A stretch of DNA of 64,000 nucleotides from Roseibium aggregatum IAM 12614 (GCF_000168975.1 NZ_AAUW01000004.1:62001-126000); one strand, 5' to 3'. Positions 42,300-51,795 are shown, counted from the stretch's first letter. The notes: a model not told the origin generated them from the letters alone. Made by a program: numbers and translations.

Positions 42300-43565
42300 A
42301 TGAGTCTTAGCGATCCCCAGAACTATGTTTGGAGTTCAGCAAAAAAAACGCCTTCTCTCCGGCGATATTCCGAAGCCGAGAAGGAACGCGTAAAATCGAA
42401 TAATCCGATCTCGACCATCATCGGCCGGCACGTGACATGGGACAGGGCGAAGACGAGCGCCAACGCTGGCGACTTCTGGGCGTGCTGCCCGTTCCACGCG
42501 GAGAACAGCCCGTCATTTCACTGCGTTGATCGTGAGCATCGATACAAATGCTTTGGCTGTGGTGCGACAGGTGATCAGTTCACGTTTCTGCAGAACGTCG
42601 AGGGGCTTTCCTTTGTTGAGGCAATGGAGCGGCTTGGCGGCAATGCTGAAGCGGAGCCGCTGAGCCCGGAAAAGATCGCCGAAGACAAGGCGCGGGCAGA
42701 GGACAAGCGGAGAGAGCAGGAGGCTTTTGCCGAGGCTCGTCGCCAGGACGAAATCAAAAAGGCCTTCAAGCTTTGGGGCTATGGCGGCCGCGTCGGTGGC
42801 ACGGAAGGTGTTGGCTATCTGCGGGGGCGCGGATTGGCACCGCTGCCGTTCGTTCTGCCGCTGCGGTTTCACCCGCATTTCAAATACTGGCACTCGCGGC
42901 CGGTGCCGGGCCAGAAACGGCAGGAGTTTTTCGTGCTGTTTTCCGGGCCGGCAATGCTGGCGCCGATCACCGGGCCGGATGGTTCGTTTGCCGGTGTGCA
43001 CATCACCTATTTCGACCCGCGTCGACCAGGGCGGAAGATTGAGCTGGAAGACCCATATGCCGAGCCGCGCGACGATGGAAGGCCGTCACTGATCGCGCCA
43101 AAGAAGATCCGCGGCTCGAAGCGCAACGCCTCCATCAAACTGTTGCAGCCTGAAGGCTTCACCCGGCTGGTTGTTGGCGAGGGATGGGAGACGACTGCGT
43201 CTGTCGCCCTGGCCGAGTACGGAACCGATGTTTTCAGCCGAACGGCCTATTGGGTGTCCATTGATCTGCAATCCATGGGTGGCAAGGCCATTGAGACGAT
43301 CGCGCACCCGCACCTGAAGAACAGGGCTGGCCGGCCGCTCAAGGTGCCGGGGCCTTTCCCGGATACGGATGACCCGAGGGCGCTGACCATTCCCGACCAG
43401 GTCGAGGAAGTTGTCCGTCTCGGTGATGGCGACAGTGACCGCTTTACCGCCGAACAGGTGATGGCGCGCGCGAATGCAAGGTGGGCGAAACCCGGGCGCC
43501 GGCAGTTCGATGCCTGGGCACCCGAAGGGCAGGACTACAATGATATTTTGATGGGGGCGTCGTGA
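42300..43565 (+). CDS. Phage DNA primase (CHC2 zinc finger and Toprim)
   Basis: The 421-residue protein begins with a CHC2-type zinc-binding domain (CPFHAENSPSFHCVD, then YKCFGCGATGDQFTFLQ, about 60-100). A linker rich in charged residues leads to a Toprim-like domain (RLVVGEGWETTASVALAEYG) and a C-terminal part ending in WAPEGQDYNDIL. It makes RNA primers for phage replication. Its stop overlaps the helicase start. Confidence 0.9.
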   Translation: MSLSDPQNYVWSSAKKTPSLRRYSEAEKERVKSNNPISTIIGRHVTWDRAKTSANAGDFWACCPFHAENSPSFHCVDREHRYKCFGCGATGDQFTFLQNVEGLSFVEAMERLGGNAEAEPLSPEKIAEDKARAEDKRREQEAFAEARRQDEIKKAFKLWGYGGRVGGTEGVGYLRGRGLAPLPFVLPLRFHPHFKYWHSRPVPGQKRQEFFVLFSGPAMLAPITGPDGSFAGVHITYFDPRRPGRKIELEDPYAEPRDDGRPSLIAPKKIRGSKRNASIKLLQPEGFTRLVVGEGWETTASVALAEYGTDVFSRTAYWVSIDLQSMGGKAIETIAHPHLKNRAGRPLKVPGPFPDTDDPRALTIPDQVEEVVRLGDGDSDRFTAEQVMARANARWAKPGRRQFDAWAPEGQDYNDILMGAS

Positions 43566-45223
43566 CCGAGAAGAAAAAGACGACTGCCGCTGAAAAATCC
43601 AACAAGCATAGGCAGCTTCTTGATGAGCTGTCGGCACAAAAAGCGACGGAAACCGAGGCCGAGGCAGATCAGGGCCAAAGGGGGGAAACGCCTTCAGACG
43701 GTTCTGTTCCCGCTGGGAAAAGGGGGCTCGATCACATCCGCACGCTGATCGAGAACGCCAGCCAGCCCGGCACAACGGACGATGACGATGACGTTCTGAC
43801 GGAACAGGTAGATGATACGGATAATGACACCGGATCCAGTGCTCCAGTGCCGCAAGAGTGGGGCTACTCACTTGAAAAGATGAATTCGGAGTGGTCGCTT
43901 GTCCTGATCGGCTCCAAGGTTGCGATGGTGCGCGAACAGCCGCATGCCAAGGAAGAGGACCGCGTGCGCGTCGTCCAGGTGGACTCGTTCCACCGGCTCT
44001 ACAACAACAAACCCACGCAGGTGATGGGGGCGGACGGCAAGATCAAGACCGTGTCCTGGTCGAAGCGATGGGAGGCGGAGCGCCACCGCCGGCAGTATGA
44101 CGGCATCGAGTTCTTTCCGAACCCGGAAGGGAAGGCGGGAACGCGCGGGTACCTCAATCTTTGGCAGGGCTTTTCCTATCGGCCTGATGCAAAGGCCGGG
44201 TCATGGTCGGTTCTGAAGGACCACATGCTGACCAACATCTGCAACGAGGACACCGAGCTGTTCCGCTGGGTGTTCGCCTGGTTCGCACACATGCTTCAGC
44301 GGCCGCGCGAACGGCCGGGCACGGCGCTTGTCATCCGCGGCTTGATGGGCACCGGCAAGTCGATCATGGGTGAAGTGATGGGCAGTCTGATTGCGCCGCA
44401 TTTCTTCCAGGTGGATGATCCCCGGTACATTACCGGCCAGTTCAACGCGCACATGAGCGCGTGTCTGTTGCTTCAGGCTGAAGAGGCGGTTTGGGCGGGT
44501 GACAAGGTGGCGGAAGGCCGTCTCAAAGGCTTGATCACCTCGAAAACGCAGATGATCGAGTCGAAGGGTGTTGACCCGTACCGGCTCGATAACTTCGTGC
44601 GCATCATGATGACCTCCAACGAGGACTGGGTTGTGCCGGCCGGCAAGGATGAACGACGGTATTGCGTGTTGGACTGTGCGCCAAACGCCAAGGAAAACCA
44701 CGGCTATTTCGGTGAAATGATGGCTGAGCTGGAGGAGGGCGGGCGCCAGGCGCTGCTGGCTGATCTGCTGGCTTTCGATCTGAATTCCGTCAACCTGCGC
44801 CAGATCCCGCGAACGGGCGCGCTGCTGCAACAAAAGCTGCGATCGCTCGACAGTGTCGATCAGTTCATTTTCGAGCGGCTTTATGAAGGTGCGATCCTGA
44901 AAGCGGACGATAGTTGGAACCCGTCCGACTATGTCATCAAGCAACACCTTTACGAGGAATACCTGTCATCGGCCGACAAGGTTGGCATCAAGCGAAGGGC
45001 TGATCTCAATCAGTTCGGTAAATCGCTCATCAAGCTCATTCCGCGCCTGCAGGACGTTCGCCCCCGAGACGGGGCGACACGCAAGCGTGCCTATGTGTTC
45101 CCGGACCTCGCAACGTGCCGAGAATGTTTCGAGGAAGCCGTGGGGCAGGCCGTTGACTGGCCGATTGACCATGGAGACACGTCCTTTCAAAGCCAGCAAT
45201 CTTTTTCGGGAGAGACAGGATGA
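43562..45223 (+). CDS. Phage replicative helicase/ATPase (DUF5906, superfamily-3-like)
   Basis: A 553-residue protein with an acidic low-complexity N-terminus (about 30-100). The ATPase domain (about 220-420) carries Walker A GLMGTGKSIM, an acidic Walker B-like LLLQAEEAVW, and a sensor-like asparagine in IMMTSNEDW. This organisation matches DUF5906 helicases that act with phage primases. It follows the primase with 4-base overlap and precedes the GGTCCA repeat array, which may be the replication origin. Confidence 0.88.
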   Translation: MTEKKKTTAAEKSNKHRQLLDELSAQKATETEAEADQGQRGETPSDGSVPAGKRGLDHIRTLIENASQPGTTDDDDDVLTEQVDDTDNDTGSSAPVPQEWGYSLEKMNSEWSLVLIGSKVAMVREQPHAKEEDRVRVVQVDSFHRLYNNKPTQVMGADGKIKTVSWSKRWEAERHRRQYDGIEFFPNPEGKAGTRGYLNLWQGFSYRPDAKAGSWSVLKDHMLTNICNEDTELFRWVFAWFAHMLQRPRERPGTALVIRGLMGTGKSIMGEVMGSLIAPHFFQVDDPRYITGQFNAHMSACLLLQAEEAVWAGDKVAEGRLKGLITSKTQMIESKGVDPYRLDNFVRIMMTSNEDWVVPAGKDERRYCVLDCAPNAKENHGYFGEMMAELEEGGRQALLADLLAFDLNSVNLRQIPRTGALLQQKLRSLDSVDQFIFERLYEGAILKADDSWNPSDYVIKQHLYEEYLSSADKVGIKRRADLNQFGKSLIKLIPRLQDVRPRDGATRKRAYVFPDLATCRECFEEAVGQAVDWPIDHGDTSFQSQQSFSGETG

Positions 45224-45248
45224 GAGGGGTAGAACGGCTTAAACCACC

Positions 45249-45527
45249 ATCCGGTCCACCCGGAGCATGGACCACGCGCCCGCGTATGGACCGAGAAAAC
45301 GCAATGAAATCAACGGTTGGTCCATATGGTCCACGTGGTCCACACAAAATCACGCCCCGCGCGCGCGTGAAGTCCGTTTGGCGATGTACCCCTTTGGCCC
45401 TGTTCTTTACATGGCTGGTTTGCCCGGACCATCTGGACCACTGCGCTAAGTCATTGAAGGGCAATGAGAATACCGGTCCATATAGTCTTTTATTTAACTG
45501 GACCACTATGGACCATATGGACCACCA
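45249..45527. repeat. GGTCCA/TGGACC repeat array with a 30-bp inverted repeat (candidate origin)
   Basis: Eleven exact copies of GGTCCA or its complement TGGACC occur in about 280 bases. Three copies at 9-base spacing (45315-45344) are mirrored by three copies in opposite orientation at 45498-45527; the two blocks are near-perfect inverted repeats of about 30 bases separated by about 150 bases. The array lies directly after the helicase gene. A collagen-like frame over it is a by-product of the 9-base period. Confidence 0.8.
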
Positions 45528-45557
45528 CTTTAAATCCTGCAAAGCCGGGGCTTGGGC

Positions 45558-46403
45558 ATGAAGAAACGCATCGATATCGAAAAGCTGCTGAAGTGGGCGT
45601 ATTGCGAAGAGCTGCCGAAGGGGGCTCGTGACGGGGTTCAAAGCGCGGTGGCTGGCTCGAATTTCCTTGCCATCATTGAGCTGGGGCTGCTGGGCACCAG
45701 GGTCGATACCTCCGGCAGGGCACCTGACCGTCAATTCTCACGATTTGATGAGGTGGTGCATCCCGATGCCATGAAGGTGCATGAGGCAGTTTGTTCTTTC
45801 AATTTTCTGGATCTCGATCTGCCGCCCGATTGGTGCCCGATGCCGGAACTGGCCGTCTTCGGCGAGCATGGGCGGAACGCAATCAATGGCGCTGTGAACA
45901 GCCTGACTGTCGTGGATGGTCAGGGGCAGCGTTGGCTGCAGCGTCCAGTTGGTCAATTGGTGCAGACTTACGCGATCATGGGCGGCTGCCCGGATGGAAG
46001 TTGCGAAGCGCCTGAGCTGCTGACTGTTTGCGGAGAGCACGGCGGCCCGGTCTGGTTTCGGTTGGTCAAGCACCGGTACTATGACGATGGCGGCACGCGC
46101 GTGACTGCACAGGTTGAGAAGGATGATGGCTGGGACAAATACCGGAAGCGCCCGAAGCGTGGTGCGTATCAGAAGAAATATCTGCATCCCGATCCGCACG
46201 AGGCGTTGGTGAAGCGTGGCGAGTATCAGCTTTGGCTGGCTGCCCTTAGTGAACTCGTTGAAATGCTTGGGAATAGTCTCACCGATTATGAGCCCGTGAT
46301 GACCCCGAGGCCTGCAGAACCGTGGAGCGTTGTCGACACCGAGAAGCGGTTGAGAGGTCGCCCGATCCGTATTGCGCGAAAAATATCCTTGACTGCAACC
46401 TGA
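45558..46403 (+). CDS. Hypothetical phage protein
   Basis: A 281-residue soluble protein with no recognised domain. It contains cysteine-bearing segments (MGGCPDGSCEAPE and LLTVCGEHGG) and a basic region (KYRKRPKRGAYQKKYLH). It is the last gene before a strong terminator and so ends the replication transcript. ATG 45558 is used; TTG 45552 is possible. Confidence 0.65.
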   Translation: MKKRIDIEKLLKWAYCEELPKGARDGVQSAVAGSNFLAIIELGLLGTRVDTSGRAPDRQFSRFDEVVHPDAMKVHEAVCSFNFLDLDLPPDWCPMPELAVFGEHGRNAINGAVNSLTVVDGQGQRWLQRPVGQLVQTYAIMGGCPDGSCEAPELLTVCGEHGGPVWFRLVKHRYYDDGGTRVTAQVEKDDGWDKYRKRPKRGAYQKKYLHPDPHEALVKRGEYQLWLAALSELVEMLGNSLTDYEPVMTPRPAEPWSVVDTEKRLRGRPIRIARKISLTAT

Positions 46404-46441
46404 CGCTTGACATACAAAAACCGCACTGAAAAAGGTTCACA

Positions 46442-46470
46442 CCCCGCTGGCAACGCCCGCGGGGTTTTTT
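46442..46470 (+). terminator. Intrinsic terminator after the replication module
   Basis: CCCCGC and GCGGGG form a 6-bp GC stem around an 11-base loop, followed by six T. It separates early replication genes from the late structural genes. Confidence 0.85.
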
Positions 46471-46560
46471 GTTGGGGTTGCCATGTGCACGCTTGATCGT
46501 ATCGACAGCTATGCGCAGCTTTTTGACTGTATCGATCAAACCCTGATCTGAGGTTCTCGC

Positions 46561-47136
46561 ATGCTCGGTATGTATTGGTCTGATGTCACCGGCATCAGGG
46601 AGCTGGATCGTGCCATGTCCAAACTTTCGGGCCGGACGATCCGTTTGATTGGATCGCGGTCGTTGAACCGGGCGGGATCGCAGGGGCGGACCAGGACGGG
46701 CCGTGCGCTGGTAAAGCAAACCGGCCTGAAACTGCGAACCGTCCGGGCTGCCATGGTCCCGGTTCGGGCGTCGGCCTCGTCGCTCGTATACCGGATCAAG
46801 GCGCGGGGCGGGGATATCGCCCTCAAGCATTTCGATGCAAGGGAAACCCGCAGAGGTGTGAGCGCCAGGCCTTTCGGTCAGCGCAAGATCTTCAAGGGCA
46901 CGTTCATCAAGGGCGGAAAGTTTCCGTCTCGTGTCGCTCTCAACATGGGCGGGCATGTCTATGCGCGTTCGGGTTCTGGACGCCTGCCGATCAAGAAGCA
47001 GAAGTCGGGCGTTATCTTGCCGAGGGAACTGGTGAAGGGCGCGAGTGCCGAGGCATGGCAAACAACAGTCGCCAAGGTCTTGCCGATGCGCGTCATCCAT
47101 GAGGTGAAGCGCGAGACAGGCAAGGTCTTCAGTTGA
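46561..47136 (+). CDS. Minor tail protein Z-like (GPZ family)
   Basis: A 191-residue very basic protein. ELDRAMSKLSGRTIRLIGSR, LNRAGSQGRTRTGRALVKQ and IYARS-like beta segments later in the chain match the prophage minor tail protein Z family that helps tail completion. It lies ahead of the terminase genes rather than in the tail block, a position seen in some prophages. Start ATG 46561; ATG 46570 is also possible. Confidence 0.65.
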   Translation: MLGMYWSDVTGIRELDRAMSKLSGRTIRLIGSRSLNRAGSQGRTRTGRALVKQTGLKLRTVRAAMVPVRASASSLVYRIKARGGDIALKHFDARETRRGVSARPFGQRKIFKGTFIKGGKFPSRVALNMGGHVYARSGSGRLPIKKQKSGVILPRELVKGASAEAWQTTVAKVLPMRVIHEVKRETGKVFS

Positions 47137-47280
47137 AGGGTTTAGGGACCGTACACCGGGCCTCGCCCCGCCACGGGCGGGAAGCTCCCGAGATCTCGTC
47201 AGTCTGACGCTAAATTCAAAGCCTAAAATTAAAGTTGAGGGCTAAACTTCTAAAGTTGAGAACTTGAGGGGATCTGGACG
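47137..47280. other. Non-coding region before terminase, candidate cos/terminase-binding site
   Basis: Contains the hairpin CCCGCC-ACG-GGCGGG (47167-47181) and the direct repeat TAAAGTTGAG at 47230-47239 and 47251-47260, 21 bases apart, followed by a partial copy. In lambda, cos and terminase-binding repeats lie just before the small-terminase gene, so this is a candidate; the sequence alone does not prove it. Confidence 0.35.
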
Positions 47281-47964
47281 GTGGACGCACCTATGCCGGA
47301 AACCCTGTCCAAAGGAGAGTTTGCGCAACTGATCCGCGTCACTCCGGGCCGGGTTTCGCAATACATCAGCGAAGGCAAGCTTTCCGGTGAGGCGTTGGAT
47401 GGCGAGGGCCGCCGCGCCAAGATCCGGGTTCAGCCAGCATTGGCGCAGCTTCGCATGAAGCTGGATATCGGCCAGATGATGGGCAACGGCCTTGGTACGC
47501 GCCTCCAGCAACCGCCAGCCCCGCCGCCGCATCCAGCTGGAAGCGAACTGCCATTCCAACCAGGTCCGCCGCAACGTTCACCGGCTGCCTGGCCTCCGCC
47601 AGAAGACACGGGCCCGACCGTTGAGGATCAGCTCAAGCAGGAAAAGCTCCTGCAGGCGCGCATCACCAGCCGGAAGGCTGCGGAGGAAGAAGAGAAGAGG
47701 AAGGGACGCTTTACCGAGACAGCCGCGGTAAAGGCGGAAATGAACCAGATGGCCGGCAAGCTCCTCGACATTTTTGAGGGCAGCCTGCCGGACTTCGCCA
47801 ACGCTGTCGCCGGCAAGTTCAAGGTGCCTTCAAGGGATGTTCTTCACCTCCTGCGGGGTGAATTCCGGGAGATCCGCGCGAAGGCTGCGAAGGCCGCCCG
47901 CAATCAGGCGGAAGAAGAACCAGAAACGATCAAGTCGGAAATCGAGACCAGCGAAGAAGAATGA
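47281..47964 (+). CDS. Terminase small subunit-like DNA-packaging protein
   Basis: A 227-residue protein. The N-terminus has a helix-turn-helix (LSKGEFAQLIRVTPGRVSQY, about 9-28) like lambda Nu1, then a Pro-rich linker, a charged coiled-coil segment (RKAAEEEEKRKG) and an acidic end. It should recognise the packaging site and recruit the large subunit, whose start overlaps its stop (ATGA). Start GTG 47281 follows AGGGGA; ATG 47293 is an alternative. Confidence 0.8.
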   Translation: MDAPMPETLSKGEFAQLIRVTPGRVSQYISEGKLSGEALDGEGRRAKIRVQPALAQLRMKLDIGQMMGNGLGTRLQQPPAPPPHPAGSELPFQPGPPQRSPAAWPPPEDTGPTVEDQLKQEKLLQARITSRKAAEEEEKRKGRFTETAAVKAEMNQMAGKLLDIFEGSLPDFANAVAGKFKVPSRDVLHLLRGEFREIRAKAAKAARNQAEEEPETIKSEIETSEEE

Positions 47965-49925
47965 CCTGCCTCACAGTCGACACAGCGAACCCGCGCCGCT
48001 TGTCGCTGGAGGCCCTGTCTGAGGTTTTGAACCCGCCGCCGCCTGTCGATTATCTGGATTACGCCGAGAACAAGGTCAGCTTTTCCGAGCGTGAAAGCCC
48101 CTTCAAGGGGAACTACAACCGGAACCTGTTCGGATATTTTGACGAGATCCTGCGTGCGCTGTCGCCCGACGATCCTTGCCGGATAGTGACGCTGGCAAAG
48201 AGCGCGCAGCTTGGCGGCACCGTGCTCGCCAACATCTTCACCTGCGGCTCCATTGAAATGGACCCGGTTGATTTCCTCTATGTCCATCCGACTGAGGGGA
48301 ACGCGAAGCGCTGGTCGAAGATGAAGCTGTCGCCGATGCTGAAGAACTCGGCATCGTTGAAGGCGCTGTTTCCGCAATCGTCTCGCGATGGCAGCGACTC
48401 CGTTCTTTACAAGGAGCGGGTGGATGGCCGTGGAGCGATCCAGATCTCCGGCGCGAACTCGCCGGCATCGCTCAGCCAGGTGACGATGAAGCGTCAGGTG
48501 CAGGATGACCTGGCTAAATGGGAAACGAACACAGCCGGCGACCCGGAAGCGCAGGCCGACAGCCGCAGCCAGGCACACGAATTTGCCAAGATCTTCAAGA
48601 TCTCTACGCCGCTTGTGATGCCGGGTTGCCGGATCACGCGCAACTTTGAAGATGGAAGTCAGGAGCTTCCTTACGTTCCGTGTCCGCATTGCGGTCACAT
48701 GCAGGTTCTCAGGTGGGAAAACATGCTTGCCCATCTGGATGAAGAGCACCCGGAGAATGCTTGTTTCTATTGCGAAGCGCCCGATTGCGGCGCGGCAATT
48801 GAGGAGCATCACCGGTCTGAGTTGACAAAGCACCTGGAATGGCGCGCTCAGAACCCGAAGGCGAAGCGTCAGCATCGCTCTTTCTGGATCTGGTCTGCCT
48901 ATTCGGTCCTACAAACGTTCGAGCGGATTGCCCGCGCCTGGTTGAAAGCCAAAGGCGATCCGGCAAGCGAACAGACGTTTATGAACGACGTCGTCGGCAT
49001 TGCCTTTCAGACGCAGGGCGAAGCGCCACCTTGGGAAAGCCTTCGGGATCGCGGGGCAGTTTCGGACTATCCCCGAGGCCGTGTCCCTGCGGGCGCGTTG
49101 ATCCTAACGATTGGGATTGACTGTCAGGACGACCGAGTTGAATGGCAGGTCGTTGGTTGGGGCCGGAACAAGAACCGGTTTGTTATCCAGTATGGCGTCT
49201 TTCCTGGGCATATCTCGGAAGATAGCTGTCAGGAAAAACTAAATGTCCTGGTGAAACAGACCTGGCCGAATGCCTATGGCCGGAAAATCTCTGCTGATCG
49301 GATTGCCATCGACGGCAACGCCTACACCGAAGATGTTTGGGAATGGGTGAAGAAACACCCGGCCAGCGTCGTGATGATGGTTCGCGGCAACAATTCCGAC
49401 AGCGCTCCGATGCTTCTGCCGGTCAAGAAGGAACGGCACAAGAAGACAGGCAAGCTCCTGAAGTGGTCGAAACGCTTCTATTCCTTCAATGCGTCGGTAA
49501 TGAAAATGGCGCTTTACAGGAATTGCCGCAAAGAAGATCCGCTGGCAGCCGGTTACATCGCGTTCCCGACCGGGTTGGACGATGAATATTACCGGCAGGT
49601 GACGGCCGAGCGTCGTGTCTCGAAGAAAAACAAGGATGGTTTTGACGTCTACAATTGGGAAAAAGACCCAAAGCAGGCGAACGAAGCCCTCGACACCATG
49701 AACCAGGCAGAGGCGGCGGCGCTTCGGTTTGGTGTTCGCGACATGCCCGAATTGCTTTGGGACAAATACGAGGCTGAACGGGAAACGTTCCCGAAAGAGG
49801 CGCAGGGCGATTTCGAGGATCTCCTGAGCCAGCCGGCGCCCGAGCCTGCACCGGAAACAGAACCAGAAACCAACCCTGAACCTGAGAAGGCATCGCGCAG
49901 CAAATGGCGAAAACGAACGGGCTGA
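47961..49925 (+). CDS. Terminase large subunit, GpA family
   Basis: This 654-residue packaging motor has the GpA-type ATPase start ESPFKGNYNRNLFGYFDEIL, the modified P-loop region LAKSAQLGGTVLAN and the segment DFLYVHPTEGNAKRWSKMK. A zinc-binding-like insertion (CPHCGHMQVLRW with FYCEAPDCG) is typical of this family. The C-terminal nuclease part includes IGIDCQDDRVEWQVVGWG. It cuts concatemers and pumps DNA into proheads. The tail is Pro/Glu-rich and overlaps the portal start by 22 bases. Confidence 0.96.
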   Translation: MTCLTVDTANPRRLSLEALSEVLNPPPPVDYLDYAENKVSFSERESPFKGNYNRNLFGYFDEILRALSPDDPCRIVTLAKSAQLGGTVLANIFTCGSIEMDPVDFLYVHPTEGNAKRWSKMKLSPMLKNSASLKALFPQSSRDGSDSVLYKERVDGRGAIQISGANSPASLSQVTMKRQVQDDLAKWETNTAGDPEAQADSRSQAHEFAKIFKISTPLVMPGCRITRNFEDGSQELPYVPCPHCGHMQVLRWENMLAHLDEEHPENACFYCEAPDCGAAIEEHHRSELTKHLEWRAQNPKAKRQHRSFWIWSAYSVLQTFERIARAWLKAKGDPASEQTFMNDVVGIAFQTQGEAPPWESLRDRGAVSDYPRGRVPAGALILTIGIDCQDDRVEWQVVGWGRNKNRFVIQYGVFPGHISEDSCQEKLNVLVKQTWPNAYGRKISADRIAIDGNAYTEDVWEWVKKHPASVVMMVRGNNSDSAPMLLPVKKERHKKTGKLLKWSKRFYSFNASVMKMALYRNCRKEDPLAAGYIAFPTGLDDEYYRQVTAERRVSKKNKDGFDVYNWEKDPKQANEALDTMNQAEAAALRFGVRDMPELLWDKYEAERETFPKEAQGDFEDLLSQPAPEPAPETEPETNPEPEKASRSKWRKRTG

Positions 49926-51517
49926 TTGACGTGCATGGCCGTCCGCTGCGCGCGCGTTCCGATTTTCGGCCGCAGAGCCGTTACCTCCGGGACACCCGGT
50001 CCGGTGTCATTGCCTCGCGCATGGTTTCTCTGGTCGAAAGCCGGGATGATATTCGTCAATCGTGGCAACGCGCCGCGGCGCTCGCGCTGGATCTTATCAA
50101 GAATTCCGGACGGCTCCGCGGTGCAGCTGACCAGGTGATTGCCGACACGGTCGGAAGCGGGCTCAAGATGACGCCAACGCCCGACTTCTCCGGTTTGGGT
50201 TGGAGCGATGACGAGATCAAGGAATGGCGTCGGCTCGTAAAGCGGCGTTGGAACCGTTACCGGAAGAACCGGAAAGAGGTGGATTTCCGGGGCAAGTTCA
50301 CCATGTCTCAGCTCGTTGACGTCTCCCTTCGCTGGGATATGGCTTACGGCGAGGTCACCGGCATTCTTGAGTACATGCCTCGGGCTATGCGTCGCCGCTA
50401 CGGGATTACGACCGGCACGAAACTCTGCCTGACACCGCCCCATCGTCTCGTCCAGGATACAAACGAGGTTGAGGGGCTTTACCAAGGCGTCTACCAGGAC
50501 GAAAACGGCAGGCCTGTCGGTTACCTCTTTGAAGAGCGCGAGGCCGGTATTACCGTCAAACGGAAATATGATGCGTATGACCGTTCCGGGCGAGACGTTG
50601 TCCTTCACGTTTTCAATCCGATGGACGCGACGGATGTGCGGGGGATCTCTGTTCTTGCATCCGCGTTCCGCAAGCATATCCAGCACGAGTTGCTGGACGA
50701 TGCCACACTTCAGACCGCGATTTTGCAGACCGTTTTTGCGGCAACGCTCACGAGCGAAAAGCCGACCATGGAAGCCTTTGAGGCGCTTGAAGTCCTGAAG
50801 TCGGAAAATGTCGAAGGCGCTTCTGACTACGCGAACGAATATGTCGACTACCTGAAGGGCAGTCTGGAAGCTGCGGCAGAGTCCGAGATCCGTATTGGCG
50901 GCGACCCGCAGGTTTCACATCTGGCTCCAGGCGAGAAGCTCGACTTCAAGGCGGCCGGCACTCCGGGAAATCAGTATCTGCCGTTTTCGAATGCTTTGTC
51001 GCGCGACACAGCCCGCGCCATCGGGATCTCCTATGGCGCGCTTACCATGGATCATACCAACGCGACTTACTCGTCAGTGCGGATGGAAAATTCGTCCATC
51101 TGGCCGGTGGTCAAGCGGCGGCGCGATCATTGTGCGGTACCAGTTGAGCGTACCGTATATGAAGCGTGGCTGGACGAAGAGATCGGAGAAGGGCGCATTC
51201 CCTTCAAAGGCGGGTATCGCGCGTTCCTTGCGAACCGTGATGCCATCCTGCAAGCGTCCTGGGAAGGACCGCCGAAGCCGACAGCCGACGATCTGAAGAG
51301 TTCCAAAGCTTCGAGCGAGCGGCTGAACAACGGCACAAGCTCTATCGAGATCGAGGCTGCGGATCTGGGGCTCGATCCGGACGATCTCTTCGAGCAGCGG
51401 CTCGAAACACATCGCCGATACGAAGAGGCCGGGATGGCTTCGCCGTACGCACCTAAAGCGCCAGCTGCACGCACACCTGTTGAAGAGCCCGACGATCCGA
51501 AGGAGGAAGAGGTTTGA
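49904..51517 (+). CDS. Portal protein, lambda GpB family
   Basis: A 537-residue protein. SRMVSLVESRDDIRQSWQRA opens the portal core; ADQVIADTVGSGLKMTPTPD and RAIGISYGALTMDHTNATYS are family-typical. The portal dodecamer forms the vertex for DNA entry and neck attachment. The start lies within the end of the terminase gene, and the stop overlaps the gpW-like start (TTGA). Confidence 0.96.
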   Translation: MAKTNGLIDVHGRPLRARSDFRPQSRYLRDTRSGVIASRMVSLVESRDDIRQSWQRAAALALDLIKNSGRLRGAADQVIADTVGSGLKMTPTPDFSGLGWSDDEIKEWRRLVKRRWNRYRKNRKEVDFRGKFTMSQLVDVSLRWDMAYGEVTGILEYMPRAMRRRYGITTGTKLCLTPPHRLVQDTNEVEGLYQGVYQDENGRPVGYLFEEREAGITVKRKYDAYDRSGRDVVLHVFNPMDATDVRGISVLASAFRKHIQHELLDDATLQTAILQTVFAATLTSEKPTMEAFEALEVLKSENVEGASDYANEYVDYLKGSLEAAAESEIRIGGDPQVSHLAPGEKLDFKAAGTPGNQYLPFSNALSRDTARAIGISYGALTMDHTNATYSSVRMENSSIWPVVKRRRDHCAVPVERTVYEAWLDEEIGEGRIPFKGGYRAFLANRDAILQASWEGPPKPTADDLKSSKASSERLNNGTSSIEIEAADLGLDPDDLFEQRLETHRRYEEAGMASPYAPKAPAARTPVEEPDDPKEEEV

Positions 51518-51780
51518 GTATTTCCTCGATCATCCAGATCGGCGGTGAAGATGTCGACATCAATGCACCTTGCGACGTTGTGACGGCGTTGAAGAAACGT
51601 CTGATCGCTGTCGCGAGCGGATCTTCAGAATTGATCATCCGCATGGGTGGTGAAGAGGTCACCTTCAGCAAGGCCAACGTCACGCAGCTCAAAAGCCTGA
51701 TTGCCGACTACGAAGGGCAGTGCGCTCGCGCGAACGGGAAGGGGCGGCAGGGCCGTTCTCGCAGACTTCGTTTCATCTAA
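51514..51780 (+). CDS. gpW-like head-tail joining protein
   Basis: The 88-residue protein has the helix-beta-helix plan of lambda gpW: ALKKRLIAVASGSSEL, a short hairpin IIRMGGEEVTFS and a helix VTQLKSLIADYEGQ. GpW stabilises packaged DNA and makes the tail attachment site. The start is TTG 51514 overlapping the portal stop. It lies between portal and protease genes. Confidence 0.75.
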   Translation: MSISSIIQIGGEDVDINAPCDVVTALKKRLIAVASGSSELIIRMGGEEVTFSKANVTQLKSLIADYEGQCARANGKGRQGRSRRLRFI

Positions 51781-51795
51781 ATCAAGGAAAGACCG

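Noticed and set aside
40828..42303. 491-codon plus-strand frame between clamp and primase
   Set aside because: Its product has no family features and its composition is that of a shadow; the minus-strand frame encodes membrane helices and pentapeptide repeats.
45220..45561. Collagen-like small protein (GPYGPRGP) after the helicase
   Set aside because: The periodic residues come from 9-bp DNA repeats that also occur inverted; the inverted copies give an unrelated sequence in the same frame, so the DNA repeat is the likely functional unit.
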